DNA of 64,000 bases from Auanema rhodensis (GCA_964057225.1 OZ059897.1:19034001-19098000), one strand, 5' to 3'; shown: positions 24,921 through 40,364, counted from the stretch's first letter. Translations and numbers: made by a program. Notes: generated from the sequence alone by a model not told the origin.

Positions 24921-27900
24921 ACAATGTTATTCAACGAAAAAATTAATTCTTCAGGGTGAAAATCGAGGATATAAGTGTGAACTTATATCAGTTGATATCT
25001 CGGTGCATTTTTAAGCTAGCGCAAATCTGATAACACAGATCGACGCAGCTTAAAAATCCGCATCGAATGCACTATACTACATTGAGAAACGCTTAATACA
25101 AAAATTAGTTATGATCGTTTGAAAAATGATGCATTAGTGTATGTTGAGTTTCCATGTACACTCAACATTGCTTCCAAAAACATTTTGACAAAAATTTTTT
25201 CGAAAAATTTCAAAATAATTTAGCAAAAAGTAGATGTTTTTAGATTCCTTTTTTCAAGGCAAAGACGATGGACAATGTTATTCAACGAAAAAATTATTTC
25301 TTCAGGGTGAAAATCGAGGATATAAGTGTGAACTTATATCAGTTGATATCTCGGTGCATTTTTAAGCTAGCGCAAATCTGATAACACAGATCGACGCAGC
25401 TTAAAAATCCGCATCGAATGCACTATACTACATTGAGAAACGCGTGATACAAAAATTAGTTATGATCGTTTGAAAAATGATGCATTAGTGTATGTTGAGT
25501 TTCCATGTACACTCAACATTGCTTCCAAAAACATTTTGACAAAAATTTTTTCGAAAAATTTCAAAATAATTTAGCAAAAAGTAGATGTTTTTAGATTCCT
25601 TTTTTCAAGGCAAAGACGATGGACATTGTTATTCAACGAAAAAATTATTTCTTCAGGGTGAAAATCGAGGATATAAGTGTGAACTTATATCAGTTGATAT
25701 CTCGGTGCATTTTTAAGCTAGCGCAAATCTGATAACACAGATCGACGCAGCTTAAAAATCCGCATCGAATGCACTATACTACATTGAAAAACGCTTGATA
25801 CAAAAATTAGTTATGATCGTTTGAAAAATGATGCATTAGTGTATGTTGAGTTTCCATGTACACTCAACATTGCTTCCAAAAACATTTCGACAAAAATTTT
25901 TTCGAAAAATTTCAAAATAATTTAGCAAAAAGTAGATGTTTTTAGATTCCTTTTTTCAAGGCAAAAACGATGGACAATGTTATTCAACGAAAAAATTATT
26001 TCTTCAGGGTGAAAATCGAGGATATAAGTGTGAACTTATATCAGTTGATATCTCGGTGCATTTTTAAGCTAGCGCAAATCTGATAACACAGATCGACGCA
26101 GCTTAAAAATCCGGATCGAATGCACTATACTACATTAAGAAACACTTGATACAAAAATTAGTTATGATCGTTTGAAAAATGATGCATTAGTGTATGTTGA
26201 GTTTCCATGTACACTCAACATTGCTTCCAAAAACATTTTGACAAAAATTTTTTCGAAAAATTTCAAAATAATTTAGCAAAAAGTAGATGTTTTTAGATTC
26301 CTTTTTTCAAGGCAAAGACGATGGACAATGTTATTCAACGAAAAAATTATTTCTTCAGGGTGAAAATCGAGGATATAAGTGTGAACTTATATCAGTTGAT
26401 ATCTCGGTGCATTTTTAAGCTAGCGCAAATCTGATAACACAGATCGACGCAGCTTAAAAATCCGCATCGAATGCACTATACTACATTGAAAAACGCTTGA
26501 TACAAAAATTAGTTATGATCGTTTGAAAAATGATGCATTAGTGTATGTTGAGTTTCCATGTACACTCAACATTGCTTCCAAAAACATTTCGACAAAAATT
26601 TTTTCGAAAAATTTCAAAATAATTTAGCAAAAAGTAGATGTTTTTAGATTCCATTTTTCAAGGCAAAGACGATAGACAATGTTATTCAACGAAAAAATTA
26701 ATTCTTCAGGGTGAAAATCGAGGATATAAGTGTGAACTTATATCAGTTGATATCTCGGTGCATTTTTAAGCTAGCGCAAATCTGATAACACAGATCGACG
26801 CAGCTTAAAAATCCGCATCGAATGCACTATACTACATTGAGAAACGCTTAATACAAAAATTAGTTATGATCGTTTGAAAAATGATGCATTAGTGTATGTT
26901 GAGTTTCCATGTACACTCAACATTGCTTCCAAAAACATTTTGACAAAAATTTTTTCGAAAAATTTCAAAATAATTTAGCAAAAAGTAGATGTTTTTAGAT
27001 TCCTTTTTTCAAGGCAAAAACGATGGACAATGTTATTCAACGAAAAAATTATTTCTTCAGGGTGAAAATCGAGGATATAAGTGTGAACTTATATCAGTTG
27101 ATATCTCGGTGCATTTTTAAGCTAGCGCAAATCTGATAACACAGATCGACGCAGCTTAAAAATCCGGATCGAATGCACTATACTACATTAAGAAACACTT
27201 GATACAAAAATTAGTTATGATCGTTTGAAAAATGATGCATTAGTGTATGTTGAGTTTCCATGTACACTCAACATTGCTTCCAAAAACATTTTGACAAAAA
27301 TTTTTTCGAAAAATTTCAAAATAATTTAGCAAAAAGTAGATGTTTTAAGATTCCATTTTTCAAGGCAAAGACGATGGACAATGTTATTCAACGAAAAAAT
27401 CAATTCTTCAGGGTGAAAATCGAGGATATAAGTGTGAACTTATATCAGTTGATATCTCGGTGCATTTTTAAGCTAGCGCAAATCTGATAACACAGATCGA
27501 CGCAGCTTAAAAATCCGCATCGAATGCACTATACTACATTGAGAAACGCTTAATACAAAAATTAGTTATGATCGTTTGAAAAATGATGCATTAGTGTATG
27601 TTGAGTTTCCATGTACACTCAACATTGCTTCCAAAAACATTTTGACAAAAATTTTTTCGAAAAATTTCAAAATAATTTAGCAAAAAGTAGATGTTTTAAG
27701 ATTCCATTTTTCAAGGCAAAGACGATGGACAATGTTATTCAACGAAAAAATTAATTCTTCAGGGTGAAAATCGAGGATATAAGTGTGAACTTATATCAGT
27801 TGATATCTCGGTGCATTTTTAAGCTAGCGCAAATCTGATAACACAGATCGACGCAGCTTAAAAATCCGCATCGAATGCACTATACTACATTGAGAAACGC

Positions 27901-30900
27901 GTGATACAAAAATTAGTTATGATCGTTTGAAAAATGATGCATTAGTGTATGTTGAGTTTCCATGTACACTCAACATTGCTTCCAAAAACATTTTGACAAA
28001 AATTTTTTCGAAAAATTTCAAAATAATTTAGCAAAAAGTAGATGTTTTTAGATTCCTTTTTTCAAGGCAAAGACGATGGACAATGTTATTCAACGAAAAA
28101 ATTATTTCTTCAGGGTGAAAATCGAGGATATAAGTGTGAACTTATATCAGTTGATATCTCGGTGCATTTTTAAGCTAGCGCAAATCTGATAACACAGATC
28201 GACGCAGCTTAAAAATCCGCATCGAATGCACTATACTACATTGAAAAACGCTTGATACAAAAATTAGTTATGATCGTTTGAAAAATGATGCATTAGTGTA
28301 TGTTGAGTTTCCATGTACACTCAACATTGCTTCCAAAAACATTTTGACAAAAATTTTTTCGAAAAATTTCAAAATAATTTAGCAAAAAGTAGATGTTTTT
28401 AGATTCCTTTTTTCAAGGCAAAGACGATGGACAATGTTATTCAACGAAAAAATTATTTCTTCAGGGTGAAAATCGAGGATATAAGTGTGAACTTATATCA
28501 GTTGATATCTCGGTGCATTTTTAAGCTAGCGCAAATCTGATAACACAGATCGACGCAGCTTAAAAATCCGCATCGAATGCACTATACTACATTGAAAAAC
28601 GCTTGATACAAAAATTAGTTATGATCGTTTGAAAAATGATGCATTAGTGTATGTTGAGTTTCCATGTACACTCAACATTGCTTCCAAAAACATTTCGACA
28701 AAAATTTTTTCGAAAAATTTCAAAATAATTTAGCAAAAAGTAGATGTTTTTAGATTCCATTTCTCAAGGCAAAGACGATAGACAATGTTATTCAACGAAA
28801 AAATTAATTCTTCAGGGTGAAAATCGAGGATATAAGTGTGAACTTATATCAGTTGATATCTCGGGGCATTTTTAAGCTAGCGCAAATCTGATAACACAGA
28901 TCGACGCAGCTTAAAAATCCGCATCGAATGCACTATACTACATTGAGAAACGCTCAATACAAAAATTAGCTATGATCGTTTGAAAAATGATGCATTAGTG
29001 TATGTTGAGTTTCCATGTACACTCAACATTGCTTCCAAAAACATTTTGACAAAAATTTTTTCGAAAAATTTCAAAATAATTTAGCAAAAAGTAGATGTTT
29101 TTAGATTCCTTTTTTCAAGGCAAAAACGATGGACAATGTTATTCAACGAAAAAATTATTTCTTCAGGGTGAAAATCGAGGATATAAGTGTGAACTTATAT
29201 CAGTTGATATCTCGGTGCATTTTTAAGCTAGCGCAAATCTGATAACACAGATCGACGCAGCTTAAAAATCCGCATCGAATGCACTATACTACATTGAGAA
29301 ATGCTTAATACAAAAATTAGTTATGATCGTTTGAAAAATGATGCATTAGTGTATGTTGAGTTTCCATGTACACTCAACATTGCTTCCAAAAACATTTTGA
29401 CAAAAATTTTTTCGAAAAATTTCAAAATAATTTAGCAAAAAGTAGATGTTTTAAGATTCCATTTTTCAAGGCAAAGACGATGGACAATGTTATTCAACGA
29501 AAAAATTAATTCTTCAGGGTGAAAATCGAGGATATAAGTGTGAACTTATATCAGTTGATATCTCGGTGCATTTTTAAGCTAGCGCAAATCTGATAACACA
29601 GATCGACGCAGCTTAAAAATCCGCATCGAATGCACTATACTACATTGAGAAACGCTTAATACAAAAATTAGTTATGATCGTTTGAAAAATGATGCATTAG
29701 TGTATGTTGAGTTTCCATGTACACTCAACATTGCTTCCAAAAACATTTTGACAAAAATTTTTTCGAAAAATTTCAAAATAATTTAGCAAAAAGTAGATGT
29801 TTTTAGATTCCATTTTTCAAGGCAAAGACGATAGACAATGTTATTCAACGAAAAAATTAATTCTTCAGGGTGAAAATCGAGGATATAAGTGTGAACTTAT
29901 ATCAGTTGATATCTCGGTGCATTTTTAAGCTAGCGCAAATCTGATAACACAGATCGACGCAGCTTAAAAATCCGCATCGAATGCACTATACTACATTGAG
30001 AAACGCTTAATACAAAAATTAGTTATGATCGTTTGAAAAATGATGCATTAGTGTATGTTGAGTTTCCATGTACACTCAACATTGCTTCCAAAAACATTTT
30101 GACAAAAATTTTTTCGAAAAATTTCAAAATAATTTAGCAAAAAGTAGATGTTTTAAGATTCCATTTTTCAAGGCAAAGACGATGGACAATGTTATTCAAC
30201 GAAAAAATTAATTCTTCAGGGTGAAAATCGAGGATATAAGTGTGAACTTATATCAGTTGATATCTCGGTGCATTTTTAAGCTAGCGCAAATCTGATAACA
30301 CAGATCGACGCAGCTTAAAAATCCGCATCGAATGCACTATACTACATTGAGAAACGCTTAATACAAAAATTAGTTATGATCGTTTGAAAAATGATGCATT
30401 AGTGTATGTTGAGTTTCCATGTACACTCAACATTGCTTCCAAAAACATTTTGACAAAAATTTTTTCGAAAAATTTCAAAATAATTTAGCAAAAAGTAGAT
30501 GTTTTTAGATTCCATTTTTCAAGGCAAAGACGATGGACAATGTTATTCAACGAAAAAATTAATTCTTCAGGGTGAAAATCGAGGATATAAGTGTGAACTT
30601 ATATCAGTTGATATCTCGGTGCATTTTTAAGCTAGCGCAAATCTGATAACACAGATCGACGCAGCTTAAAAATCCGCATCGAATGCACTATACTACATTG
30701 AGAAACGCTTAATAGAAAAATTAGTTATGATCGTTTGAAAAATGATGCATTAGTGTATGTTGAGTTTCCATGTACACTCAACATTGCTTCCAAAAACATT
30801 TTGACAAAAATTTTTTCGAAAAATTTCAAAATAATTTAGCAAAAAGTAGATGTTTTAAGATTCCATTTTTCAAGGCAAAGACGATGGACAATGTTATTCA

Positions 30901-31065
30901 ACGAAAAAATTATTTCTTCAGGGTGAAAATCGAGGATATAAGTGTGAACTTATATCAGTTGATATCTCGGTGCATTTTTAAGCTAGCGCAAATCTGATAA
31001 CACAGATCGACGCAGCTTAAAAATCCGCATCGAATGCACTATACTACATTGAAAAACGCTTGATA
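24921..31065. repeat. Irregular satellite stretch (units 72-89)
   Basis: Units 76-78 repeat the order of units 45-47, and units 79-82 repeat nearly the order of units 51-54. These are long-range echoes about 10-11 kb apart. Unit 83 has several private changes (CTCGGGGC near 28865, GCTATG near 28970). From unit 84 on, the class with A at 26 and CGCTTAAT dominates, and the first CTTAATAGAA marker (G at 179) appears in unit 88. No gene or foreign sequence is present. Confidence 0.8.
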
Positions 31066-34000
31066 CAAAAATTAGTTATGATCGTTTGAAAAATGATGCA
31101 TTAGTGTATGTTGAGTTTCCATGTACACTCAACATTGCTTCCAAAAACATTTTGACAAAAATTTTTTCGAAAAATTTCAAAATAATTTAGCAAAAAGTAG
31201 ATGTTTTAAGATTCCATTTTTCAAGGCAAAGACGATGGACAATGTTATTCAACGAAAAAATTAATTCTTCAGGGTGAAAATCGAGGATATAAGTGTGAAC
31301 TTATATCAGTTGATATCTCGGTGCATTTTTAAGCTAGCGCAAATCTGATAACACAGATCGACGCAGCTTAAAAATCCGCATCGAATGCACTATACTACAT
31401 TGAGAAACGCTTAATAGAAAAATTAGTTATGATCGTTTGAAAAATGATGCATTAGTGTATGTTGAGTTTCCATGTACACTCAACATTGCTTCCAAAAACA
31501 TTTTGACAAAAATTTTTTCGAAAAATTTCAAAATAATTTAGCAAAAAGTAGATGTTTTAAGATTCCATTTTTCAAGGCAAAGACGATGGACAATGTTATT
31601 CAACGAAAAAATTATTTCTTCAGGGTGAAAATCGAGGATATAAGTGTGAACTTATATCAGTTGATATCTCGGTGCATTTTTAAGCTAGCGCAAATCTGAT
31701 AACACAGATCGACGCAGCTTAAAAATCCGCATCGAATGCACTATACTACATTAAGAAACACTTGATACAAAAATTAGTTATGATCGTTTGAAAAATGATG
31801 CATTAGTGTATGTTGAGTTTCCATGTACACTCAACATTGCTTCCAAAAACATTTTGACAAAAATTTTTTCGAAAAATTTCAAAATAATTTAGCAAAAAGT
31901 AGATGTTTTTAGATTCCATTTTTCAAGGCAAAGACGATACACAATGTTATTCAACGAAAAAATTAATTCTTCAGGGTGAAAATCGAGGATATAAGTGTGA
32001 ACTTATATCAGTTGATATCTCGGTGCATTTTTAAGCTAGCGCAAATCTGATAACACAGATCGACGCAGCTTAATAATCCGCATCGAATGCACTATACTAC
32101 ATTAAGAAACACTTGATACAAAAATTAGTTATGATCGTTTGAAAAATGATGCATTAGTGTATGTTGAGTTTCCATGTACACTCAACATTGCTTCCAAAAA
32201 CATTTTGACAAAAATTTTTTCGAAAAATTTCAAAATAATTTAGCAAAAAGTAGATGTTTTAAGATTCCATTTTTCAAGGCAAAGACGATGGACAATGTTA
32301 TTCAACGAAAAAATTAATTCTTCAGGGTGAAAATCGAGGATATAAGTGTGAACTTATATCAGTTGATATCTCGGTGCATTTTTAAGCTAGCGCAAATCTG
32401 ATAACACAGATCGACGCAGCTTAAAAATCCGCATCGAATGCACTATACTACATTGAGAAACGCTTAATAGAAAAATTAGTTATGATCGTTTGAAAAATGA
32501 TGCATTAGTGTATGTTGAGTTTCCATGTACACTCAACATTGCTTCCAAAAACATTTTGACAAAAATTTTTTCGAAAAATTTCAAAATAATTTAGCAAAAA
32601 GTAGATGTTTTAAGATTCCATTTTTCAAGGCAAAGACGATGGACAATGTTATTCAACGAAAAAATTATTTCTTCAGGGTGAAAATCGAGGATATAAGTGT
32701 GAACTTATATCAGTTGATATCTCGGTGCATTTTTAAGCTAGCGCAAATCTGATAACACAGATCGACGCAGCTTAAAAATCCGCATCGAATGCACTATACT
32801 ACATTGAAAAACGCTTGATACAAAAATTAGTTATGATCGTTTGAAAAATGATGCATTAGTGTATGTTGAGTTTCCATGTACACTCAACATTGCTTCCAAA
32901 AACATTTTGACAAAAATTTTTTCGAAAAATTTCAAAAAAATGTAGCAAAAAGTAGATGTTTTTAGATTCCTTTTTTCAAGGCAAAAACGATGGACAATGT
33001 TATTCAACGAAAAAATTATTTCTTCAGGGTGAAAATCGAGGATATAAGTGTGAACTTATATCAGTTGATATCTCGGTGCATTTTTAAGCTAGCGCAAATC
33101 TGATAACACAGATCGACGCAGCTTAAAAATCCGGATCGAATGCACTATACTACATTAAGAAACACTTGATACAAAAATTAGTTATGATCGTTTGAAAAAT
33201 GATGCATTAGTGTATGTTGAGTTTCCATGTACACTCAACATTGCTTCCAAAAACATTTTGACAAAAATTTTTTCGAAAAATTTCAAAATAATTTAGCAAA
33301 AAGTAGATGTTTTTAGATTCCATTTTTCAAGGCAAAGACGATAGACAATGTTATTCAACGAAAAAATTAATTCTTCAGGGTGAAAATCGAGGATATAAGT
33401 GTGAACTTATATCAGTTGATATCTCGGTGCATTTTTAAGCTAGCGCAAATCTGATAACACAGATCGACGCAGCTTAATAATCCGCATCGAATGCACTATA
33501 CTACATTAAGAAACACTTGATACAAAAATTAGTTATGATCGTTTGAAAAATGATGCATTAGTGTATGTTGAGTTTCCATGTACACTCAACATTGCTTCCA
33601 AAAACATTTTGACAAAAATTTTTTCGAAAAATTTCAAAATAATTTAGCAAAAAGTAGATGTTTTAAGATTCCATTTTTCAAGGCAAAGACGATGGACAAT
33701 GTTATTCAACGAAAAAATTAATTCTTCAGGGTGAAAATCGAGGATATAAGTGTGAACTTATATCAGTTGATATCTCGGTGCATTTTTAAGCTAGCGCAAA
33801 TCTGATAACACAGATCGACGCAGCTTAAAAATCCGCATCGAATGCACTATACTACATTGAGAAACGCTTAATAGAAAAATTAGTTATGATCGTTTGAAAA
33901 ATGATGCATTAGTGTATGTTGAGTTTCCATGTACACTCAACATTGCTTCCAAAAACATTTTGACAAAAATTTTTTCGAAAAATTTCAAAATAATTTAGCA

Positions 34001-36667
34001 AAAAGTAGATGTTTTAAGATTCCATTTTTCAAGGCAAAGACGATGGACAATGTTATTCAACGAAAAAATTATTTCTTCAGGGTGAAAATCGAGGATATAA
34101 GTGTGAACTTATATCAGTTGATATCTCGGTGCATTTTTAAGCTAGCGCAAATCTGATAACACAGATCGACGCAGCTTAAAAATCCGCATCGAATGCACTA
34201 TACTACATTAAGAAACACTTGATACAAAAATTAGTTATGATCGTTTGAAAAATGATGCATTAGTGTATGTTGAGTTTCCATGTACACTCAACATTGCTTC
34301 CAAAAACATTTTGACAAAAATTTTTTCGAAAAATTTCAAAATAATTTAGCAAAAAGTAGATGTTTTTAGATTCCATTTTTCAAGGCAAAGACGATACACA
34401 ATGTTATTCAACGAAAAAATTAATTCTTCAGGGTGAAAATCGAGGATATAAGTGTGAACTTATATCAGTTGATATCTCGGTGCATTTTTAAGCTAGCGCA
34501 AATCTGATAACACAGATCGACGCAGCTTAATAATCCGCATCGAATGCACTATACTACATTAAGAAACACTTGATACAAAAATTAGTTATGATCGTTTGAA
34601 AAATGATGCATTAGTGTATGTTGAGTTTCCATGTACACTCAACATTGCTTCCAAAAACATTTTGACAAAAATTTTTTCGAAAAATTTCAAAATAATTTAG
34701 CAAAAAGTAGATGTTTTAAGATTCCATTTTTCAAGGCAAAGACGATGGACAATGTTATTCAACGAAAAAATTAATTCTTCAGGGTGAAAATCGAGGATAT
34801 AAGTGTGAACTTATATCAGTTGATATCTCGGTGCATTTTTAAGCTAGCGCAAATCTGATAACACAGATCGACGCAGCTTAAAAATCCGCATCGAATGCAC
34901 TATACTACATTGAGAAACGCTTAATAGAAAAATTAGTTATGATCGTTTGAAAAATGATGCATTAGTGTATGTTGAGTTTCCATGTACACTCAACATTGCT
35001 TCCAAAAACATTTTGACAAAAATTTTTTCGAAAAATTTCAAAATAATTTAGCAAAAAGTAGATGTTTTAAGATTCCATTTTTCAAGGCAAAGACGATGGA
35101 CAATGTTATTCAACGAAAAAATTATTTCTTCAGGGTGAAAATCGAGGATATAAGTGTGAACTTATATCAGTTGATATCTCGGTGCATTTTTAAGCTAGCG
35201 CAAATCTGATAACACAGATCGACGCAGCTTAAAAATCCGCATCGAATGCACTATACTACATTGAAAAACGCTTGATACAAAAATTAGTTATGATCGTTTG
35301 AAAAATGATGCATTAGTGTATGTTGAGTTTCCATGTACACTCAACATTGCTTCCAAAAACATTTTGACAAAAATTTTTTCGAAAAATTTCAAAAAAATGT
35401 AGCAAAAAGTAGATGTTTTTAGATTCCTTTTTTCAAGGCAAAAACGATGGACAATGTTATTCAACGAAAAAATTATTTCTTCAGGGTGAAAATCGAGGAT
35501 ATAAGTGTGAACTTATATCAGTTGATATCTCGGTGCATTTTTAAGCTAGCGCAAATCTGATAACACAGATCGACGCAGCTTAAAAATCCGGATCGAATGC
35601 ACTATACTACATTAAGAAACACTTGATACAAAAATTAGTTATGATCGTTTGAAAAATGATGCATTAGTGTATGTTGAGTTTCCATGTACACTCAACATTG
35701 CTTCCAAAAACATTTTGACAAAAATTTTTTCGAAAAATTTCAAAATAATTTAGCAAAAAGTAGATGTTTTTAGATTCCATTTTTCAAGGCAAAGACGATA
35801 GACAATGTTATTCAACGAAAAAATTAATTCTTCAGGGTGAAAATCGAGGATATAAGTGTGAACTTATATCAGTTGATATCTCGGTGCATTTTTAAGCTAG
35901 CGCAAATCTGATAACACAGATCGACGCAGCTTAATAATCCGCATCGAATGCACTATACTACATTAAGAAACACTTGATACAAAAATTAGTTATGATCGTT
36001 TGAAAAATGATGCATTAGTGTATGTTGAGTTTCCATGTACACTCAACATTGCTTCCAAAAACATTTTGACAAAAATTTTTTCGAAAAATTTCAAAATAAT
36101 TTAGCAAAAAGTAGATGTTTTAAGATTCCATTTTTCAAGGCAAAGACGATGGACAATGTTATTCAACGAAAAAATTAATTCTTCAGGGTGAAAATCGAGG
36201 ATATAAGTGTGAACTTATATCAGTTGATATCTCGGTGCATTTTTAAGCTAGCGCAAATCTGATAACACAGATCGACGCAGCTTAAAAATCCGCATCGAAT
36301 GCACTATACTACATTGAGAAACGCTTAATAGAAAAATTAGTTATGATCGTTTGAAAAATGATGCATTAGTGTATGTTGAGTTTCCATGTACACTCAACAT
36401 TGCTTCCAAAAACATTTTGACAAAAATTTTTTCGAAAAATTTCAAAATAATTTAGCAAAAAGTAGATGTTTTAAGATTCCATTTTTCAAGGCAAAGACGA
36501 TGGACAATGTTATTCAACGAAAAAATTATTTCTTCAGGGTGAAAATCGAGGATATAAGTGTGAACTTATATCAGTTGATATCTCGGTGCATTTTTAAGCT
36601 AGCGCAAATCTGATAACACAGATCGACGCAGCTTAAAAATCCGCATCGAATGCACTATACTACATTG
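31066..36667. repeat. 7-unit higher-order repeat (2457-bp period), second type
   Basis: Units 91-97 and 98-104 match in order, and the match runs from the end of unit 89 into unit 105. Markers are the GATACACAATG junction (units 91, 98), T at position 134 giving TTAATAATCC (92, 96, 99, 103), G at 179 giving AATAGAAA (93, 97, 100, 104), the AAAAAAATGTAG variant at 292-303 (94, 101) and the GGATCG class (95, 102). It differs entirely in content from the 7-unit repeat at 378-5464. The edges are approximate, being placed between diagnostic sites. Confidence 0.82.
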
Positions 36668-39600
36668 AAAAACGCTTGATACAAAAATTAGTTATGATCG
36701 TTTGAAAAATGATGCATTAGTGTATGTTGAGTTTCCATGTACACTCAACATTGCTTCCAAAAACATTTTGACAAAAATTTTTTCGAAAAATTTCAAAAAA
36801 ATTTAGCAAAAAGTAGATGTTTTTAGATTCCTTTTTTCAAGGCAAAAACGATGGACAATGTTATTCAACGAAAAAATTTTTTCTTCAGGGTGAAAATCGA
36901 GGATATAAGTGTGAACTTATATCAGTTGATATCTCGGTGCATTTTTAAGCTAGCGCAAATCTGATAACACAGATCGACGCAGCTTAAAAATCCGGATCGA
37001 ATGCACTATACTACATTAAGAAACACTTGATACAAAAATTAGTTATGATCGTTTGAAAAATGATGCATTAGTGTATGTTGAGTTTCCATGTACACTCAAC
37101 ATTGCTTCCAAAAACATTTTGACAAAAATTTTTTCGAAAAATTTCAAAATAATTTAGCAAAAAGTAGATGTTTTTAGATTCCATTTTTCAAGGCAAAGAC
37201 GATAGACAATGTTATTCAACGAAAAAATTAATTCTTCAGGGTGAAAATCGAGGATATAAGTGTGAACTTATATCAGTTGATATCTCGGTGCATTTTTAAG
37301 CTAGCGCAAATCTGATAACACAGATCGACGCAGCTTAATAATCCGCATCGAATGCACTATACTACATTAAGAAACACTTGATACAAAAATTAGTTATGAT
37401 CGTTTGAAAAATGATGCATTAGTGTATGTTGAGTTTCCATGTACACTCAACATTGCTTCCAAAAACATTTTGACAAAAATTTTTTCGAAAAATTTCAAAA
37501 TAATTTAGCAAAAAGTAGATGTTTTAAGATTCCATTTTTCAAGGCAAAGACGATGGACAATGTTATTCAACGAAAAAATTAATTCTTCAGGGTGAAAATC
37601 GAGGATATAAGTGTGAACTTATATCAGTTGATATCTCGGTGCATTTTTAAGCTAGCGCAAATCTGATAACACAGATCGACGCAGCTTAAAAATCCGCATC
37701 GAATGCACTATACTACATTGAGAAACGCTTAATAGAAAAATTAGTTATGATCGTTTGAAAAATGATGCATTAGTGTATGTTGAGTTTCCATGTACACTCA
37801 ACATTGCTTCCAAAAACATTTTGACAAAAATTTTTTCGAAAAATTTCAAAATAATTTAGCAAAAAGTAGATGTTTTAAGATTCCATTTTTCAAGGCAAAG
37901 ACGATGGACAATGTTATTCAACGAAAAAATTATTTCTTCAGGGTGAAAATCGAGGATATAAGTGTGAACTTATATCAGTTGATATCTCGGTGCATTTTTA
38001 AGCTAGCGCAAATCTGATAACACAGATCGACGCAGCTTAAAAATCCGCATCGAATGCACTATACTACATTGAAAAACGCTTGATACAAAAATTAGTTATG
38101 ATCGTTTGAAAAATGATGCATTAGTGTATGTTGAGTTTCCATGTACACTCAACATTGCTTCCAAAAACATTTTGACAAAAATTTTTTCGAAAAATTTCAA
38201 AAAAATTTAGCAAAAAGTAGATGTTTTTAGATTCCTTTTTTCAAGGCAAAAACGATGGACAATGTTATTCAACGAAAAAATTATTTCTTCAGGGTGAAAA
38301 TCGAGGATATAAGTGTGAACTTATATCAGTTGATATCTCGGTGCATTTTTAAGCTAGCGCAAATCTGATAACACAGATCGACGCAGCTTAAAAATCCGGA
38401 TCGAATGCACTATACTACATTAAGAAACACTTGATACAAAAATTAGTTATGATCGTTTGAAAAATGATGCATTAGTGTATGTTGAGTTTCCATGTACACT
38501 CAACATTGCTTCCAAAAACATTTTGACAAAAATTTTTTCGAAAAATTTCAAAATAATTTAGCAAAAAGTAGATGTTTTTAGATTCCATTTTTCAAGGCAA
38601 AGACGATAGACAATGTTATTCAACGAAAAAATTAATTCTTCAGGGTGAAAATCGAGGATATAAGTGTGAACTTATATCAGTTGATATCTCGGTGCATTTT
38701 TAAGCTAGCGCAAATCTGATAACACAGATCGACGCAGCTTAATAATCCGCATCGAATGCACTATACTACATTAAGAAACACTTGATACAAAAATTAGTTA
38801 TGATCGTTTGAAAAATGATGCATTAGTGTATGTTGAGTTTCCATGTACACTCAACATTGCTTCCAAAAACATTTTGACAAAAATTTTTTCGAAAAATTTC
38901 AAAATAATTTAGCAAAAAGTAGATGTTTTAAGATTCCATTTTTCAAGGCAAAGACGATGGACAATGTTATTCAACGAAAAAATTAATTCTTCAGGGTGAA
39001 AATCGAGGATATAAGTGTGAACTTATATCAGTTGATATCTCGGTGCATTTTTAAGCTAGCGCAAATCTGATAACACAGATCGACGCAGCTTAAAAATCCG
39101 CATCGAATGCACTATACTACATTGAGAAACGCTTAATAGAAAAATTAGTTATGATCGTTTGAAAAATGATGCATTAGTGTATGTTGAGTTTCCATGTACA
39201 CTCAACATTGCTTCCAAAAACATTTTGACAAAAATTTTTTCGAAAAATTTCAAAATAATTTAGCAAAAAGTAGATGTTTTAAGATTCCATTTTTCAAGGC
39301 AAAGACGATGGACAATGTTATTCAACGAAAAAATTATTTCTTCAGGGTGAAAATCGAGGATATAAGTGTGAACTTATATCAGTTGATATCTCGGTGCATT
39401 TTTAAGCTAGCGCAAATCTGATAACACAGATCGACGCAGCTTAAAAATCCGCATCGAATGCACTATACTACATTGAAAAACGCTTGATACAAAAATTAGT
39501 TATGATCGTTTGAAAAATGATGCATTAGTGTATGTTGAGTTTCCATGTACACTCAACATTGCTTCCAAAAACATTTTGACAAAAATTTTTTCGAAAAATT

Positions 39601-40364
39601 TCAAAAAAATTTAGCAAAAAGTAGATGTTTTTAGATTCCTTTTTTCAAGGCAAAAACGATGGACAATGTTATTCAACGAAAAAATTATTTCTTCAGGGTG
39701 AAAATCGAGGATATAAGTGTGAACTTATATCAGTTGATATCTCGGTGCATTTTTAAGCTAGCGCAAATCTGATAACACAGATCGACGCAGCTTAAAAATC
39801 CGGATCGAATGCACTATACTACATTAAGAAACACTTGATACAAAAATTAGTTATGATCGTTTGAAAAATGATGCATTAGTGTATGTTAAGTTTCCATGTA
39901 CACTCAACATTGCTTCCAAAAACATTTTGACAAAAATTTTTTCGAAAAATTTCAAAATAATTTAGCAAAAAGTAGATGTTTTTAGATTCCATTTTTCAAG
40001 GCAAAGACGATAGACAATGTTATTCAACGAAAAAATTAATTCTTCAGGGTGAAAATCGAGGATATAAGTGTGAACTTATATCAGTTGATATCTGGGTGCA
40101 TTTTTAAGCTAGCGCAAATCTGATAACACAGATCGACGCAGCTTAATAATCCGCATCGAATGCACTATACTACATTAAGAAACACTTGATACAAAAATTA
40201 GTTATGATCGTTTGAAAAATGATGCATTAGTGTATGTTGAGTTTCCATGTACACTCAACATTGCTTCCAAAAACATTTTGACAAAAATTTTTTCGAAAAA
40301 TTTCAAAATAATTTAGCAAAAAGTAGATGTTTTAAGATTCCATTTTTCAAGGCAAAGACGATGG
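34398..40364. repeat. 4-unit higher-order repeat (1404-bp period)
   Basis: Units 99-115 follow a four-monomer cycle. One unit has TTAATAATCC. The next has AATAGAAA. The next has CGCTTGAT with the AAAAAAAT-T/G-TAG variant near position 292. The last is of the GGATCG class with A at 350. The cycle is built from four of the seven monomers of the preceding 7-unit repeat, so it looks like a shortened derivative of it. AAAAAAATGTAG in unit 101 becomes AAAAAAATTTAG in units 105, 109 and 113. Singletons mark single copies, for example TTTTTT for TTATTT in unit 106 and GTTAAGTT near 39886 in unit 114. Confidence 0.87.
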
